64,000 bases of DNA, taken from the NCBI GenBank assembly GCA_944319915.1, contig CALUEY010000005.1, positions 1 to 64,000 of the forward strand. The letters are read 5' to 3'. The stretch comes from an uncultured Prevotella sp. (lineage in GTDB: Bacteria; Bacteroidota; Bacteroidia; Bacteroidales; Bacteroidaceae). The notes below the pieces were generated by a model. It saw only the letters and a program-made list of their open reading frames with translations, was not told the DNA's origin and did no database searches. The stretch's first letter is position 1. Each line of letters opens with the position of its first letter. Shown here one piece after another: positions 8,088 to 15,550 of this stretch. The position numbers and the translations under genes are program-made.

Positions 8088-8205
8088 CTTCTCAATTACT
8101 TCGCATTTGCTTCGCAAGAGCTTCTCACAACTTCTCAAAAACTTCGCAAAAGCTTCGCATAGCTTCTCAAAAGCTTCGCATAGCTTCTCAAAAACTTCGC
8201 ATCGG
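8088..8205. repeat. 11-copy CTTC(T/G)CA array at helical-turn spacing
   Basis: The heptamer CTTCTCA or CTTCGCA starts at 8088, 8099, 8110, 8121, 8131, 8142, 8153, 8163, 8174, 8184 and 8195. The steps are 10-11 bp with a mean of 10.7, close to one DNA helical turn, with A-rich bases between copies. It lies 65 bases upstream of the mrp start, on the side where transcription factors or bent DNA would act on a minus-strand promoter. Confidence 0.75.
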
Positions 8206-8362
8206 CTTTCCGACGCGGGCTTTTGTGGCAGGGGCGTGGCCCATAGGCGCAGGCGTGATGGCGCGCGCTGTTGTGGCCGGGCGGCGCGGCACGGCTTTGC
8301 CTGCGTCGGTAACAAAATGTTACAAAACTCGCACTGCGGCTTCCTTCCAGCGGCATTGCTGG

Positions 8363-8450
8363 GCAAAACGGGCCGTTTGGGCTTGCGAAATGGCCCCTTT
8401 GGCAGCATGAAACGTGCCGAATTGCAACGCAATACGGCACGTTTCGCAAC
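8363..8450. repeat. 22-bp periodic array A (4 units)
   Basis: Four units start at 8363, 8385, 8407 and 8429 with no indels. The core is AAACGGGCCGTTT or a variant of it. Units 3 and 4 together form a hairpin (GAAACGTGCCG … CGGCACGTTTC). The array lies 108 bases beyond the 3' end of the DUF2023 gene. Apart from this and the CTTCNCA array, the gap 8024-8558 holds nothing I recognise. Confidence 0.8.
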
Positions 8451-8558
8451 GCGCTGATGGTCAGCGCGTTGCACGGTATGATGAAAACGGTAAAAAAGTT
8501 TTGCACCTTGCGCCGGCTGCCAGCCCCGTGCAGCGTGGCCATGGGGCAGGCATATCGG

Positions 8559-8945
8559 TCAGGAGGCGGCATGCCCGCCCTGTGGCGCGCGGCCTTCGGC
8601 CTTGGCCTTCTGGTCGCAGTAGCGGCGGCACTGGTCGCAGATGTTGTAGCCGAGCATCGCCCCGAGTATGAAGTTTTTCTCGGGCGACAGCTCGTAGAGA
8701 GGGCAGTTTACGAGGTGCTTTATGGCCTCTATGCACTCGCCCTTGCCGAAGAAGAGGTTTACGCTGTTCTTGCCGGCGGGCTGTATGAAGAAAGGGATGC
8801 CCTGGCTGGTGAGCCGCTTTACGGCGAACGCCTCGTACTTGCGGTTCATCGTGTGGAGCACCATCTGCCTTACGCCCTTCTTCAGTTCGTAGACATGATT
8901 GAGGAACACCTTCAGTTCCACGGGGTTTATCGTCGTCGTTTCCAT
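8559..8945 (-). CDS. DUF2023 family protein
   Basis: This is a 128-residue cytosolic protein of the DUF2023 family, found mainly in Bacteroidetes and related anaerobes and often near flavodoxin genes; its function is unknown. The body (VFLNHVYELKKGVRQMVLHT…, FFGKGECIEAIKHLVN…, EKNFILGAMLGYNICDQC) matches the family. Near the C-terminus CDQCRRYC offers three cysteines, a possible metal site. A dispersed promoter-like repeat (9012-9072) lies about 65 bases upstream of its ATG in the sense direction. Confidence 0.8.
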   Translation of the reverse strand: METTTINPVELKVFLNHVYELKKGVRQMVLHTMNRKYEAFAVKRLTSQGIPFFIQPAGKNSVNLFFGKGECIEAIKHLVNCPLYELSPEKNFILGAMLGYNICDQCRRYCDQKAKAEGRAPQGGHAAS

Positions 8946-9011
8946 AATCTGTTGGTTTGCATTGCATCTGCCGGCATCTGCCGGCCCAGCATGGTCTTTG
9001 TTTCGTTTATC

Positions 9012-9072
9012 AAAAGATAATGCAAGCGAGCGGAAAGGAAACTTGCTTCCGGTTTTCCGAGCGCAGCTTGTT
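9012..9072 (-). repeat. AAGCTGCGCTCGG module (single copy, minus strand)
   Basis: Read on the minus strand this is AAGCTGCGCTCGG at one end and CCGCTCGCTTGCATTATCTT at the other, the same module found upstream of tamB and three times in tandem at 43388-43580. Its TATCTTTTG end points toward the DUF2023 gene, consistent with a promoter-associated repeat. The central part is diverged from the other copies. Confidence 0.6.
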
Positions 9073-9206
9073 TACTGCAAAGGTAGCGTCAATCGGGCTT
9101 CCGTGCAATACCTAAAAGTGGTGAAAATGGCTGCAAAGGGCTGTGGCGGCACGGCTGGAGCGAGCGTTGGGGCGAAAAAACCGAAAGGGGAAGGCCCTTC
9201 CGGTGC

Positions 9207-9977
9207 TTATTTGCTTGTGGCAAGCCCGCTGCGCTTGTTGCGCTTGAAGCTGCGGTACTCGTCGAGCGGTATTTCCACGTCGGGCTCTTCGAGCGTGGCG
9301 GCGTGGGGCAGGCGGAACTTCATGTAGCGTATGTTTAGCCCGCGGTCTATCCATTGCGCCTCGTAGTAGGTCTGTATGGAGAGGATCTTGCGCGTCTCTG
9401 GGTCGATGCCGTCGGTGTGGTAGAGGTCTTCGGTGCGGAAGAGCAGCGGCAGGCGGTTGCGCTCCACCATGTAGGTGGTGTACGTGAAGAGGAAGTTGGA
9501 GTCGGTCTTCAGGTGCACCACGCCGCCGTCGGCGAGGAAGCGGCGGTAGCGTTCCATGAAGAACGTGCTCGTGAGCCGCTTGTGCGGGTTCTTCATCTGC
9601 GGGTCGCTGAAGGTGAGCCATATCTCCTGCACCTCGCCCGGGGCGAAGAAGCGGTCTATTATCTCAATGTTGGTGCGCAGGAAGGCTGCGTTGGGCAGCC
9701 CTTCGTCAAGGGCCTGCTTCGCCCCTGTGTGCATCCGCGCGCCCTTTATGTCTACGCCTATGAAGTTTACGTTGGGGTAGAGCTTGGCCAGGCCCACGGT
9801 GTACTCGCCCTTGCCGCAGCCCAGCTCGAGCACAATTGGGCTCTGGTTATGGAAGCAGTCCTCGCGCCAGCGGCCTCTCATGGCGAACTCTGTGTCCTTC
9901 AGGGTGGAGTAGGGGAACTGGTAGACGTTGCTGAACGTCTCCATCTCGGCGAACTTCTGTAGTTTTCCTTTGCTCAT
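9207..9977 (-). CDS. trmB: tRNA (guanine-N7-)-methyltransferase
   Basis: TrmB forms m7G46 in tRNA using S-adenosylmethionine (256 residues). The SAM-binding motif [14 protein letters not shown] lies at ~51-64, followed by [11 protein letters not shown]. Then come the family motifs [17 protein letters not shown] (~139-155) and the tRNA-binding region. The C-terminal ~40 residues are an extension with basic content. The gene stands in a run of minus-strand genes (ferritin, ilvE upstream), but with a terminator between ferritin and trmB. Confidence 0.93.
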   Translation of the reverse strand: MSKGKLQKFAEMETFSNVYQFPYSTLKDTEFAMRGRWREDCFHNQSPIVLELGCGKGEYTVGLAKLYPNVNFIGVDIKGARMHTGAKQALDEGLPNAAFLRTNIEIIDRFFAPGEVQEIWLTFSDPQMKNPHKRLTSTFFMERYRRFLADGGVVHLKTDSNFLFTYTTYMVERNRLPLLFRTEDLYHTDGIDPETRKILSIQTYYEAQWIDRGLNIRYMKFRLPHAATLEEPDVEIPLDEYRSFKRNKRSGLATSK

Positions 9978-10002
9978 TGTCGTTGTGCTGTGGTTAACTG
10001 AA

Positions 10003-10043
10003 AAGGCCGCAGCCGGGTACTTGCCATACGCGGTTGCGGCCTT
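10003..10043 (-). terminator. Intrinsic terminator after the ferritin gene
   Basis: AAGGCCGCA (10003-10011) pairs with TGCGGCCTT (10035-10043). On the minus strand the hairpin is followed by TTTTC, so it terminates the ferritin transcript before trmB. Confidence 0.65.
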
Positions 10044-10070
10044 GTGGTTTGGTTGCTTGCGCCTCCAGGC

Positions 10071-10592
10071 TCACTCGGCTGATGCCAGCGGCGCTGCCTG
10101 GGTGTAGGTGCGGCTGCCCAGCTCCTTGTCGAGCATGTAGAGCCCGTAGCCGTTGTCCTTTATCATCTTGAGGTTGTCGATGATGTTCTGGGCGGTCTCC
10201 TCTTCCTCCACCTGCTCGTCGATGAACCACTTCAGCGCGCTCTGCGTGGCGTAGTCGTTCTCGGCTGATGTCAGGGCGAACAGGTTGTTGATGAGGCTGG
10301 TCACCTTCTGCTCGTGGGCCAGGGTGCTCTCGAACACGTCGAGGACAGACTTCCACTCCGTGGGAACGGCGTCTATCGGGGCGAGCGTAACCCTGCCGCC
10401 GCGCTGGATGACGTAGTTGAACAGTATCTTTGCGTGGTCCTGCTCCTCCTGGAACTGCACCTCAAACCACTTTCCCATGCCGGGATTGCCGTTGGAGTGG
10501 CAGTATGCGCCCATGGAGAGATACAGGTAGGCCGACCACAGCTCGGCGTTTATTTGCGCGTTGAGCGCCTCTTCAATCTTTTTGTTAAGCAT
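10071..10592 (-). CDS. ftn: Ferritin
   Basis: This non-haem ferritin stores iron as a 24-mer cage with ferroxidase centres (173 residues). The four-helix-bundle sequence is intact: NAQINAELWSAYLYLSMGAY (helix A with a metal-ligand Glu), EVQFQEEQDHAKILFNYV (helix B with E and H ligands) and FIDEQVEEEETAQNIIDNL. The start is the ATG at 10592; the frame runs far upstream, but that part is the antisense-like shadow of ilvE. It is a single gene on the minus strand, ending in a terminator at 10003-10043. Confidence 0.93.
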   Translation of the reverse strand: MLNKKIEEALNAQINAELWSAYLYLSMGAYCHSNGNPGMGKWFEVQFQEEQDHAKILFNYVIQRGGRVTLAPIDAVPTEWKSVLDVFESTLAHEQKVTSLINNLFALTSAENDYATQSALKWFIDEQVEEEETAQNIIDNLKMIKDNGYGLYMLDKELGSRTYTQAAPLASAE

Positions 10593-10642
10593 GATGATGT
10601 TTGTTTTTATGTAAGTCGTTGCTTGTTCGTTGCCTTGCTGCC

Positions 10643-11665
10643 TCACTCTATCACCACCGTCGTCCAGCCGTGCTTGTCTTCCTCGGTGCCGTACTGTATG
10701 CCGCGCAGGTGGTTGTAGAGCTTGGTGGAGATTGGCCCGGGCTTGCCGTCCTTGCTGAACGTGAAGCGCTGGCCCGTGTCGAGGTCGTCGATGTAGGATA
10801 TCGGCGATATCACGGCAGCCGTGCCGCAGGCTCCGGCCTCCTCGAACGTGGCGAGTTCCTCCTCGGGTATGTGCCTGCGCTCCACCTTCATGCCGAAGTC
10901 CTCGGCCAGCTGCATGAGGCTCTTGTTGGTGATGCTGGGCAGTATGCTCGTCGACTTTGGCGTTACGTAGGTGTTGTTCTTGATGCCGAAGAAGTTGGCT
11001 GCGCCGCACTCGTCCATGTATTTCTTCTCCTTGGCGTCGAGGTAGAACTCGCAGGCGTATCCCTTCTCGTGGGCTATGTGGTTGGCTTTCATCGAGGCGG
11101 CGTAGTTGCCGCCCACCTTGTAGCATCCCGTCCCGAGCGGGGCGGCGCGGTCGTAGTCGCGGATGATGACGTAGGGGTTGGTGGAGAAGCCGCCCTTGAA
11201 GTAGGGGCCTACTGGCGTTACGAATATCATGAAGAGGTATTCCGTGGCCGGGTGCACTCCCACCTGCGCCGACATTCCCACCAAGAGCGGGCGTATGTAG
11301 AGCGTGGCGCCGCTCTCGTAGGTGGGTATGTACTCCTGGTTGAGGCGCACCACCTTCCTCACCATCTCCTCAAACAGCTCCGTGGGCACCTCGGGCATCA
11401 TTATCCCGCGGCACGTCGACTGCAGCCTTGCGGCGTTTTCGTCCATGCGGAACACGCGCACCTTGCCGTCGGGGCAGCGGTAGGCCTTCAGCCCTTCGAA
11501 GGCTTCCTGCCCGTAGTGCAGGCAGGTGGCGGCCATGTGCATCTTTATATACTCGTCGGAACAGATTTCAATCTCGCCCCATTGCCCGCCCCGGTAGTAG
11601 CAGCGGACGTTGTAGTCGGTCGGCATGTAGCCGAAAGACAGGTTGGCCCAGTCGATGTTCTTCAT
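10643..11665 (-). CDS. ilvE: Branched-chain amino acid aminotransferase
   Basis: This is a PLP fold-type IV aminotransferase that makes or degrades Leu, Ile and Val (340 residues). Signature segments are GQWGEIEICSDEYIKMHMAA, HYGQEAFEGLKAYR, the PLP-lysine region GTGCYKVGGNYAAS and EAGACGTAAVISPI near the C-terminus. The long N-terminal form (BCAT type II) fits eukaryote-like enzymes common in Bacteroidetes. The start is the ATG at 11665 (MKNIDWANLSF). A minus-strand promoter lies about 105 bases upstream. Confidence 0.92.
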   Translation of the reverse strand: MKNIDWANLSFGYMPTDYNVRCYYRGGQWGEIEICSDEYIKMHMAATCLHYGQEAFEGLKAYRCPDGKVRVFRMDENAARLQSTCRGIMMPEVPTELFEEMVRKVVRLNQEYIPTYESGATLYIRPLLVGMSAQVGVHPATEYLFMIFVTPVGPYFKGGFSTNPYVIIRDYDRAAPLGTGCYKVGGNYAASMKANHIAHEKGYACEFYLDAKEKKYMDECGAANFFGIKNNTYVTPKSTSILPSITNKSLMQLAEDFGMKVERRHIPEEELATFEEAGACGTAAVISPISYIDDLDTGQRFTFSKDGKPGPISTKLYNHLRGIQYGTEEDKHGWTTVVIE

Positions 11666-11770
11666 TGTGGTGACTTGTTTTGTGATACGTTCTTTGCCTC
11701 GGTGCGCTCGCCCTGCGGTTGCCGCCGGGCGCGGCCTGCGCCGTGGGGGAGCCTTGCCGTTAAGCAGAGG

Positions 11771-11801
11771 CAAAGGTAAGCAAAATATCGAACGGCAGCA
11801 A
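11771..11801 (-). promoter_or_regulatory. ilvE promoter
   Basis: CAAAGGTA at 11771-11778 is TACCTTTG on the minus strand. CAA at 11799-11801 supplies the -33 TTG with 20 bases between. It implies a leader of roughly 100 bases. Confidence 0.55.
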
Positions 11802-11875
11802 CTAAAAGGTGACAAAAATCGTTTGGTTTGTAATTTTTTTGCCCTTTGGGGCTTCATGTTGCTGCCGTGATACAG

Positions 11876-11901
11876 CAAAAGGATGCCTTTGGGGCATCCT
11901 T
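11876..11901 (-). terminator. Intrinsic terminator after xseA-xseB
   Basis: AAGGATGCC (11879-11887) pairs with GGCATCCTT (11893-11901) around a 5-base loop, followed on the minus strand by TTTG. It lies about 30 bases beyond the xseB stop. Confidence 0.65.
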
Positions 11902-11932
11902 CTGTTGTGGTGTGCGGCTGCGCGGCTGCCGT

Positions 11933-12136
11933 TCAGTCCTTTGCCTCGCCGCCGCTGAGTATCTCCTTTATCTCCTCGTCGGCCTTGTTGAGCTTGGCCT
12001 TGCACATCTTTATCAGCTGCTGGGCGCGCCGAAGCTGTTCGCCCAGCGAGTCGATGTCAAGCTCGTCGTTCTCCATGCTGGCCACGATGCGCTCCAGTTC
12101 GCGCATGGCCTCTTCGTATTTCATGCTGTCTGTCAT
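11933..12136 (-). CDS. xseB: Exodeoxyribonuclease VII small subunit
   Basis: This 67-residue small subunit of exonuclease VII coats the XseA coiled-coil. Family pattern: MKYEEAMRELERIVASME, then LDIDSLGEQLRRAQQLIKMC, then KLNKADEEIKEIL. Its ATG overlaps the end of xseA by four bases, so translation is probably coupled and the two subunits are made in one transcript. Confidence 0.92.
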   Translation of the reverse strand: MTDSMKYEEAMRELERIVASMENDELDIDSLGEQLRRAQQLIKMCKAKLNKADEEIKEILSGGEAKD

Positions 12137-13434
12137 CTTACTACAGATTTTATCGTTCCGTTTTCAAGCCTCGTTTCAATCTCGTCGCCGCTGCTGAGCG
12201 AAGCCGCATCGCGCACGGCGCGCCCTTGGCGGAGCGTTATGCTGTAGCCGCGGCGCAGCGGCAGGGCGGGGTCGAGGGCCTTGGCGCGCTCCTCCATCAG
12301 CTCCACGCGGTGGCGGGCGGCGGCCAGGCTGCGCTGGGCCAAGGGCATGATGCTTTGCGCAAGGATGTCGGTGTGGTGGCTATGCTTGGCTATGAGGCGG
12401 CCGGCGGCGGCCTTCAGGCGTTCGGCAAGGAGGCTGATGGCTGCGCCGTGGCGGGCCTTCACGACGGAGAAAAGGGCGGGTATGCGCCCCGATAGGGCCT
12501 CGATGCGCTGGCTCTCGCGGCCTATCGTGGCGCCCACTGTGCGCGTTATGCGCTCCCGGCAGTTGTCTATGCGCTCCTCAACGGCCACGAGGCGGCTCAC
12601 GAGCAGTGCGGCTGCGGCCGTTGGCGTCTTCACCCTTGTGTGCGAAATCATGTCGAGCACCGACTCGTCGCGGTCGTGCCCAATGCCCGTTATCACTGGC
12701 AGCGGGAAGTTGGCCACGTTCTCCGCCAGTGCAAGGGTGTCGAACCCAGACATGTCGCTCGTTGCTCCGCCGCCGCGGATTATGACCACGCAGTCGAAGG
12801 AGTCGGCCTCGGCGTTGATGCGGTTGAGCGCGGCGATGACGCTCTGCTCCACCTGTTCGCCCTGCATCACGGCCGGGAAGAGGCGCGTGGCGAAGCTGAA
12901 GCCGTGGCCGTTGTCGGCCAGCTGTTTGCAAAAGTCGTCGTAGCCGGCGGCTGTCTCGCTCGATATTACGGCGATGCGCTGCGCGAACAGCGGCAGTTCC
13001 AGCTCCTTGTTGAGGTCGAACACGCCCTCTTCCTTCAGGCGGGCGATTATCTCCTGCCGCTTGCGGGCCATGTCGCCGAGGGTGTAGGTGGGGTCGATGT
13101 CGGTGACGATCCACGAGAACCCGTATGCCTCATGGAACTGCGCGTATACCCGCAGCATCACCTTCATGCCGGCGTGGAGAGGCTGCCCGATGGCCCTCTC
13201 GAAGTAAGGGCGCAGCAAAGTCCACGTCTGCCGCCAGCACTTGGCCGACGCCCGCGCCACGGGAGTGTTGCTGCTGGTGTCTTTCTCTATCAGCTCCATG
13301 TAGCAATGCCCGCGCGATTCGCGTGCTTCCGACACCTCGGCTTCCACCCAATACTCATCGCTCAGCACGCCCTCTATGGCAGAGCGCACCAAGCCGTTAA
13401 GCTCAAGGAGTGTCATTGCGGGCCTGTTCTCCAT
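12133..13434 (-). CDS. xseA: Exodeoxyribonuclease VII large subunit
   Basis: This is the catalytic subunit that degrades single-stranded DNA to oligonucleotides (433 residues). The N-terminal OB-fold (WVEAEVSEARESRGHCYMEL) is followed by the nuclease domain with VISSETAAGYDDF, IRGGGATSDMSGFD and GIGHDRDESVLDMISHTRVKTP, then a coiled-coil arm and a C-terminal segment ending RRGYSITLRQGRAV. The start taken is MENRPAMTLLEL at 13434; MTLLEL (13416) is the alternative. It is transcribed with xseB; the initiator tRNA gene lies just upstream on the same strand, separated by its own terminator. Confidence 0.93.
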   Translation of the reverse strand: MENRPAMTLLELNGLVRSAIEGVLSDEYWVEAEVSEARESRGHCYMELIEKDTSSNTPVARASAKCWRQTWTLLRPYFERAIGQPLHAGMKVMLRVYAQFHEAYGFSWIVTDIDPTYTLGDMARKRQEIIARLKEEGVFDLNKELELPLFAQRIAVISSETAAGYDDFCKQLADNGHGFSFATRLFPAVMQGEQVEQSVIAALNRINAEADSFDCVVIIRGGGATSDMSGFDTLALAENVANFPLPVITGIGHDRDESVLDMISHTRVKTPTAAAALLVSRLVAVEERIDNCRERITRTVGATIGRESQRIEALSGRIPALFSVVKARHGAAISLLAERLKAAAGRLIAKHSHHTDILAQSIMPLAQRSLAAARHRVELMEERAKALDPALPLRRGYSITLRQGRAVRDAASLSSGDEIETRLENGTIKSVVR

Positions 13435-13480
13435 CGTGTTTTTTTGTCGTGAGGTTGGCCTTAGGCCGTGTTGATTGGTA

Positions 13481-13525
13481 AAAAGTAAGCCGGGCATCAT
13501 GCTGTTAACCAGCAAAATGCCCGGC
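13481..13525 (-). terminator. Terminator of the initiator tRNA gene
   Basis: GCCGGGCAT (13489-13497) pairs with ATGCCCGGC (13517-13525). On the minus strand the hairpin follows the tRNA 3' end by two bases and is followed by CTTACTTTTTACC. Confidence 0.7.
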
Positions 13526-13527
13526 AA

Positions 13528-13603
13528 TGGTTGCGGAGGCAGGATTCGAACATGCGACCTCCAGGTTATGAGCCTGGCGAGCTACCAACTGCTCCACTCC
13601 GCG
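13528..13603 (-). tRNA. Initiator tRNA-fMet (CAT)
   Basis: This is a 76-base cloverleaf with encoded CCA and anticodon CAT. Two initiator hallmarks are present: the C1·A72 mismatch at the end of the acceptor stem and A11:U24 in the D stem. The anticodon stem has G30:C40 and G31:C39, but the usual third G:C pair is A29:U41. The T stem has a T52·C62 mismatch. A promoter (TACCTTTG on the minus strand, 13627-13634) and a terminator flank it. Confidence 0.9.
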
Positions 13604-13626
13604 ATGTCATTTCGTTTTTGCGAGTG

Positions 13627-13657
13627 CAAAGGTACAAACTTTTCTTTTATTGTGCAA
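13627..13657 (-). promoter_or_regulatory. tRNA-fMet promoter
   Basis: CAAAGGTA at 13627-13634 (TACCTTTG on the minus strand) with CAA at 13655-13657, 20 bases apart, lies 23 bases before the tRNA 5' end. Confidence 0.6.
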
Positions 13658-13841
13658 GCAATCGTCCTGATATTTAGCATTTATTTGCACATTGGGTGGG
13701 TGCGAAAGCCTTGCGGCCCCATTTTTCAGGCTGTTACACTTTAATATATAATGTATATGCCATGCTGCCTTAGGCGCATTCGCAGCCGTGGGCAGGCTGC
13801 TCAAGGCTGCGTGCGGAGGCGCGCTTTTTCCCGGTGAATTA

Positions 13842-13873
13842 TTTGCTCAACTGAAATTTAATTTATACTTTTG
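13842..13873 (+). promoter_or_regulatory. Promoter of the TetR-fabG unit
   Basis: TTTG at 13842-13845, 20 bases, then TACTTTTG at 13866-13873 lies 57 bases before the TetR start. The rest of the gap 13604-13930 holds the tRNA promoter and nothing else I recognise. Confidence 0.6.
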
Positions 13874-13930
13874 CACACGTCAAACCCGATGTGCAAGCCG
13901 TAAGGCTCACACCAAGGAGAATCAAAGCAT

Positions 13931-14524
13931 ATGTCGATACAGAAGACAAGGCAGAAACTTGTGGACATTGCCCGCCAGCTCTTTGCAAAGAAAGGCATCG
14001 AGGGCACCACCATGAACGACATCGCGGTGGCTTCGGGCAAGGGGCGCCGCACGTTGTACACGTACTTCAAGAGCAAGGAAGACGTGTACTATGCCGTGAT
14101 AGAGTCGGAGCTTGAGCGGCTTTCAGACAAGCTCGACGAAGTGGCGGCCAAGAAGATAAGCCCGCAGGACAAAATCATTGAACTTATTTACACTCACCTG
14201 AGCATGATCAAGGAGACCGTGGTGCGCAACGGCAACTTGCGCGCCGAGTTCTTCCGCAACATCTGGATGGTGGAGAAGGCGCGCAAGAAGTTCGACGAGG
14301 ACGAGATTGAACTGTTCCGCAAGGTGTACGCAGACGGCAAGGCCGACGGGGAGTTCGACATAGATAACATCGACCTCGTGGCCGACATCACCCACTACTG
14401 CATCAAGGGGCTTGAGGTGCCTTACATCTACGGGCGCCTGGGCCACGGCATGACCGAGGAAACGAGCCGCCCGCTGGTGGCCAAGGTGGTGTATGGCGCG
14501 CTGGGCAAGCGGCTCGTAAAGTGA
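13931..14524 (+). CDS. TetR/AcrR family transcriptional regulator
   Basis: This 197-residue dimeric DNA-binding repressor has an N-terminal helix-turn-helix with the TetR signature (ARQLFAKKGIEGTTMNDIAV, then ASGKGRRTLYTYFKSKEDVYYAVI, ~residues 14-58) and a helical ligand-binding C-terminal domain. The gene directly downstream, 52 bases on, is fabG, so it probably senses a fatty-acid-related ligand and controls this unit and perhaps itself. That role is inferred from context only. Confidence 0.88.
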   Translation: MSIQKTRQKLVDIARQLFAKKGIEGTTMNDIAVASGKGRRTLYTYFKSKEDVYYAVIESELERLSDKLDEVAAKKISPQDKIIELIYTHLSMIKETVVRNGNLRAEFFRNIWMVEKARKKFDEDEIELFRKVYADGKADGEFDIDNIDLVADITHYCIKGLEVPYIYGRLGHGMTEETSRPLVAKVVYGALGKRLVK

Positions 14525-14576
14525 CGCCGGGCGCACGCCCGGCAGCAATCGGCAATACAAGCATTACAATATTTTA

Positions 14577-15335
14577 ATGACAGACAACATGGGATTACTC
14601 ACAGGCAAGACGGCCCTGGTCACCGGGGCCGCGCGCGGCATTGGCAAGGCCATCGCGCTCAAGTTCGCCGAAGAAGGCGCAAACATCGCTTTTACTGACC
14701 TCGTAATCGACGAGAACGGCAAGGCCACCGAGGCCGAGATTGCCGCAAAGGGCGTCAAGGTGAAGGGCTACGCCAGCAACGCCGCCGACTTCGCACAGAC
14801 GGAAGAGGTGGTGAAGCAGGTGAAGGAGGAGTTCGGCTCCATCGACATCCTCGTGAACAACGCCGGCATAACCAAGGACGGCCTCATGCTCCGCATGACC
14901 GAGGCACAGTGGGACGCCGTGATAGCGGTCAACCTGAAGAGCGCCTTCAACTTCATCCACGCCTGCGTGCCGGTGATGATGCGCCAGCGCAAGGGCTCCA
15001 TCATCAACATGGCGTCGGTGGTGGGCGTTCACGGCAACGCCGGACAGGCTAACTACGCCGCCTCCAAGGCCGGCCTCATAGCCCTGGCCAAGAGCATAGG
15101 GCAGGAGATGGGCCCCAAGGGAATACGCGCCAACGCCATCGCCCCGGGCTTCATCGACACTGCCATGACGCAGGCGTTGCCCGACGACATCCGCAAGGAG
15201 TGGATAAGCAAGATACCACTGCGCCGCGGCGGAACGGTTGACGACATCGCAGACTGCGCCACCTTCCTGGCTTCCGATATGTCGAGCTACATCTCCGGCC
15301 AGGTAATACAGGTTGATGGTGGAATGAATATGTAA
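14577..15335 (+). CDS. fabG: 3-oxoacyl-[acyl-carrier-protein] reductase
   Basis: FabG reduces 3-ketoacyl-ACP with NADPH in fatty acid synthesis (252 residues, short-chain dehydrogenase family). Visible motifs are TGAARGIGKA (~14-23, cofactor glycines), NNAGITKDGLMLRM (~90-103), the catalytic Ser in INMASVVG, YAASKAG (Tyr and Lys) and the C-terminal ISGQVIQVDGGMNM typical of FabG. The start at 14577 has a second ATG four codons later (MGLLTGKTAL), also plausible. It is co-oriented with the TetR gene and followed by a structured terminator. Confidence 0.93.
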   Translation: MTDNMGLLTGKTALVTGAARGIGKAIALKFAEEGANIAFTDLVIDENGKATEAEIAAKGVKVKGYASNAADFAQTEEVVKQVKEEFGSIDILVNNAGITKDGLMLRMTEAQWDAVIAVNLKSAFNFIHACVPVMMRQRKGSIINMASVVGVHGNAGQANYAASKAGLIALAKSIGQEMGPKGIRANAIAPGFIDTAMTQALPDDIRKEWISKIPLRRGGTVDDIADCATFLASDMSSYISGQVIQVDGGMNM

Positions 15336-15349
15336 TCTAATTCGTGCTT

Positions 15350-15430
15350 GACAATTCATAATCCGTAATTGCCATGCGGCGTGTCAGATGCCGCTACGGG
15401 CAACTGTGGGTTATGAATTGTCTGTTTTTT
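15350..15430 (+). terminator. Branched terminator after fabG
   Basis: GACAATTCATAA (15350-15361) pairs with TTATGAATTGTC (15411-15422). An inner GCGGC/GCCGC stem sits between, and TGTTTTTT follows immediately. Confidence 0.6.
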
Positions 15431-15550
15431 ATTTGTTCGAAGAAAGCCATCCCAATCCGCAATGCACAATCTGGCCTATCGTTTTTGCAGCACATACCTT
15501 AAATAAATAAAGACTGCGGCGTGTTTCTCATGGGAAATACGTAATTTTGC

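Noticed and set aside
8363-8450. 22-bp arrays as CRISPR arrays
   Set aside because: Units vary at many positions, there are no identical repeats with unique 30-40 bp spacers, and no cas genes are present.
8034-8572. Repeat-derived open frames across the mrp upstream region (KLRIASQKLRIASQ-type peptides)
   Set aside because: They are translations of the CTTCNCA array and array A; the 10/11-bp spacing cannot preserve a codon frame.
11666-11878. N-terminal extension of IlvE
   Set aside because: The extension covers the promoter and has no similarity to the family; the known N-terminus begins near MKNIDWANL.
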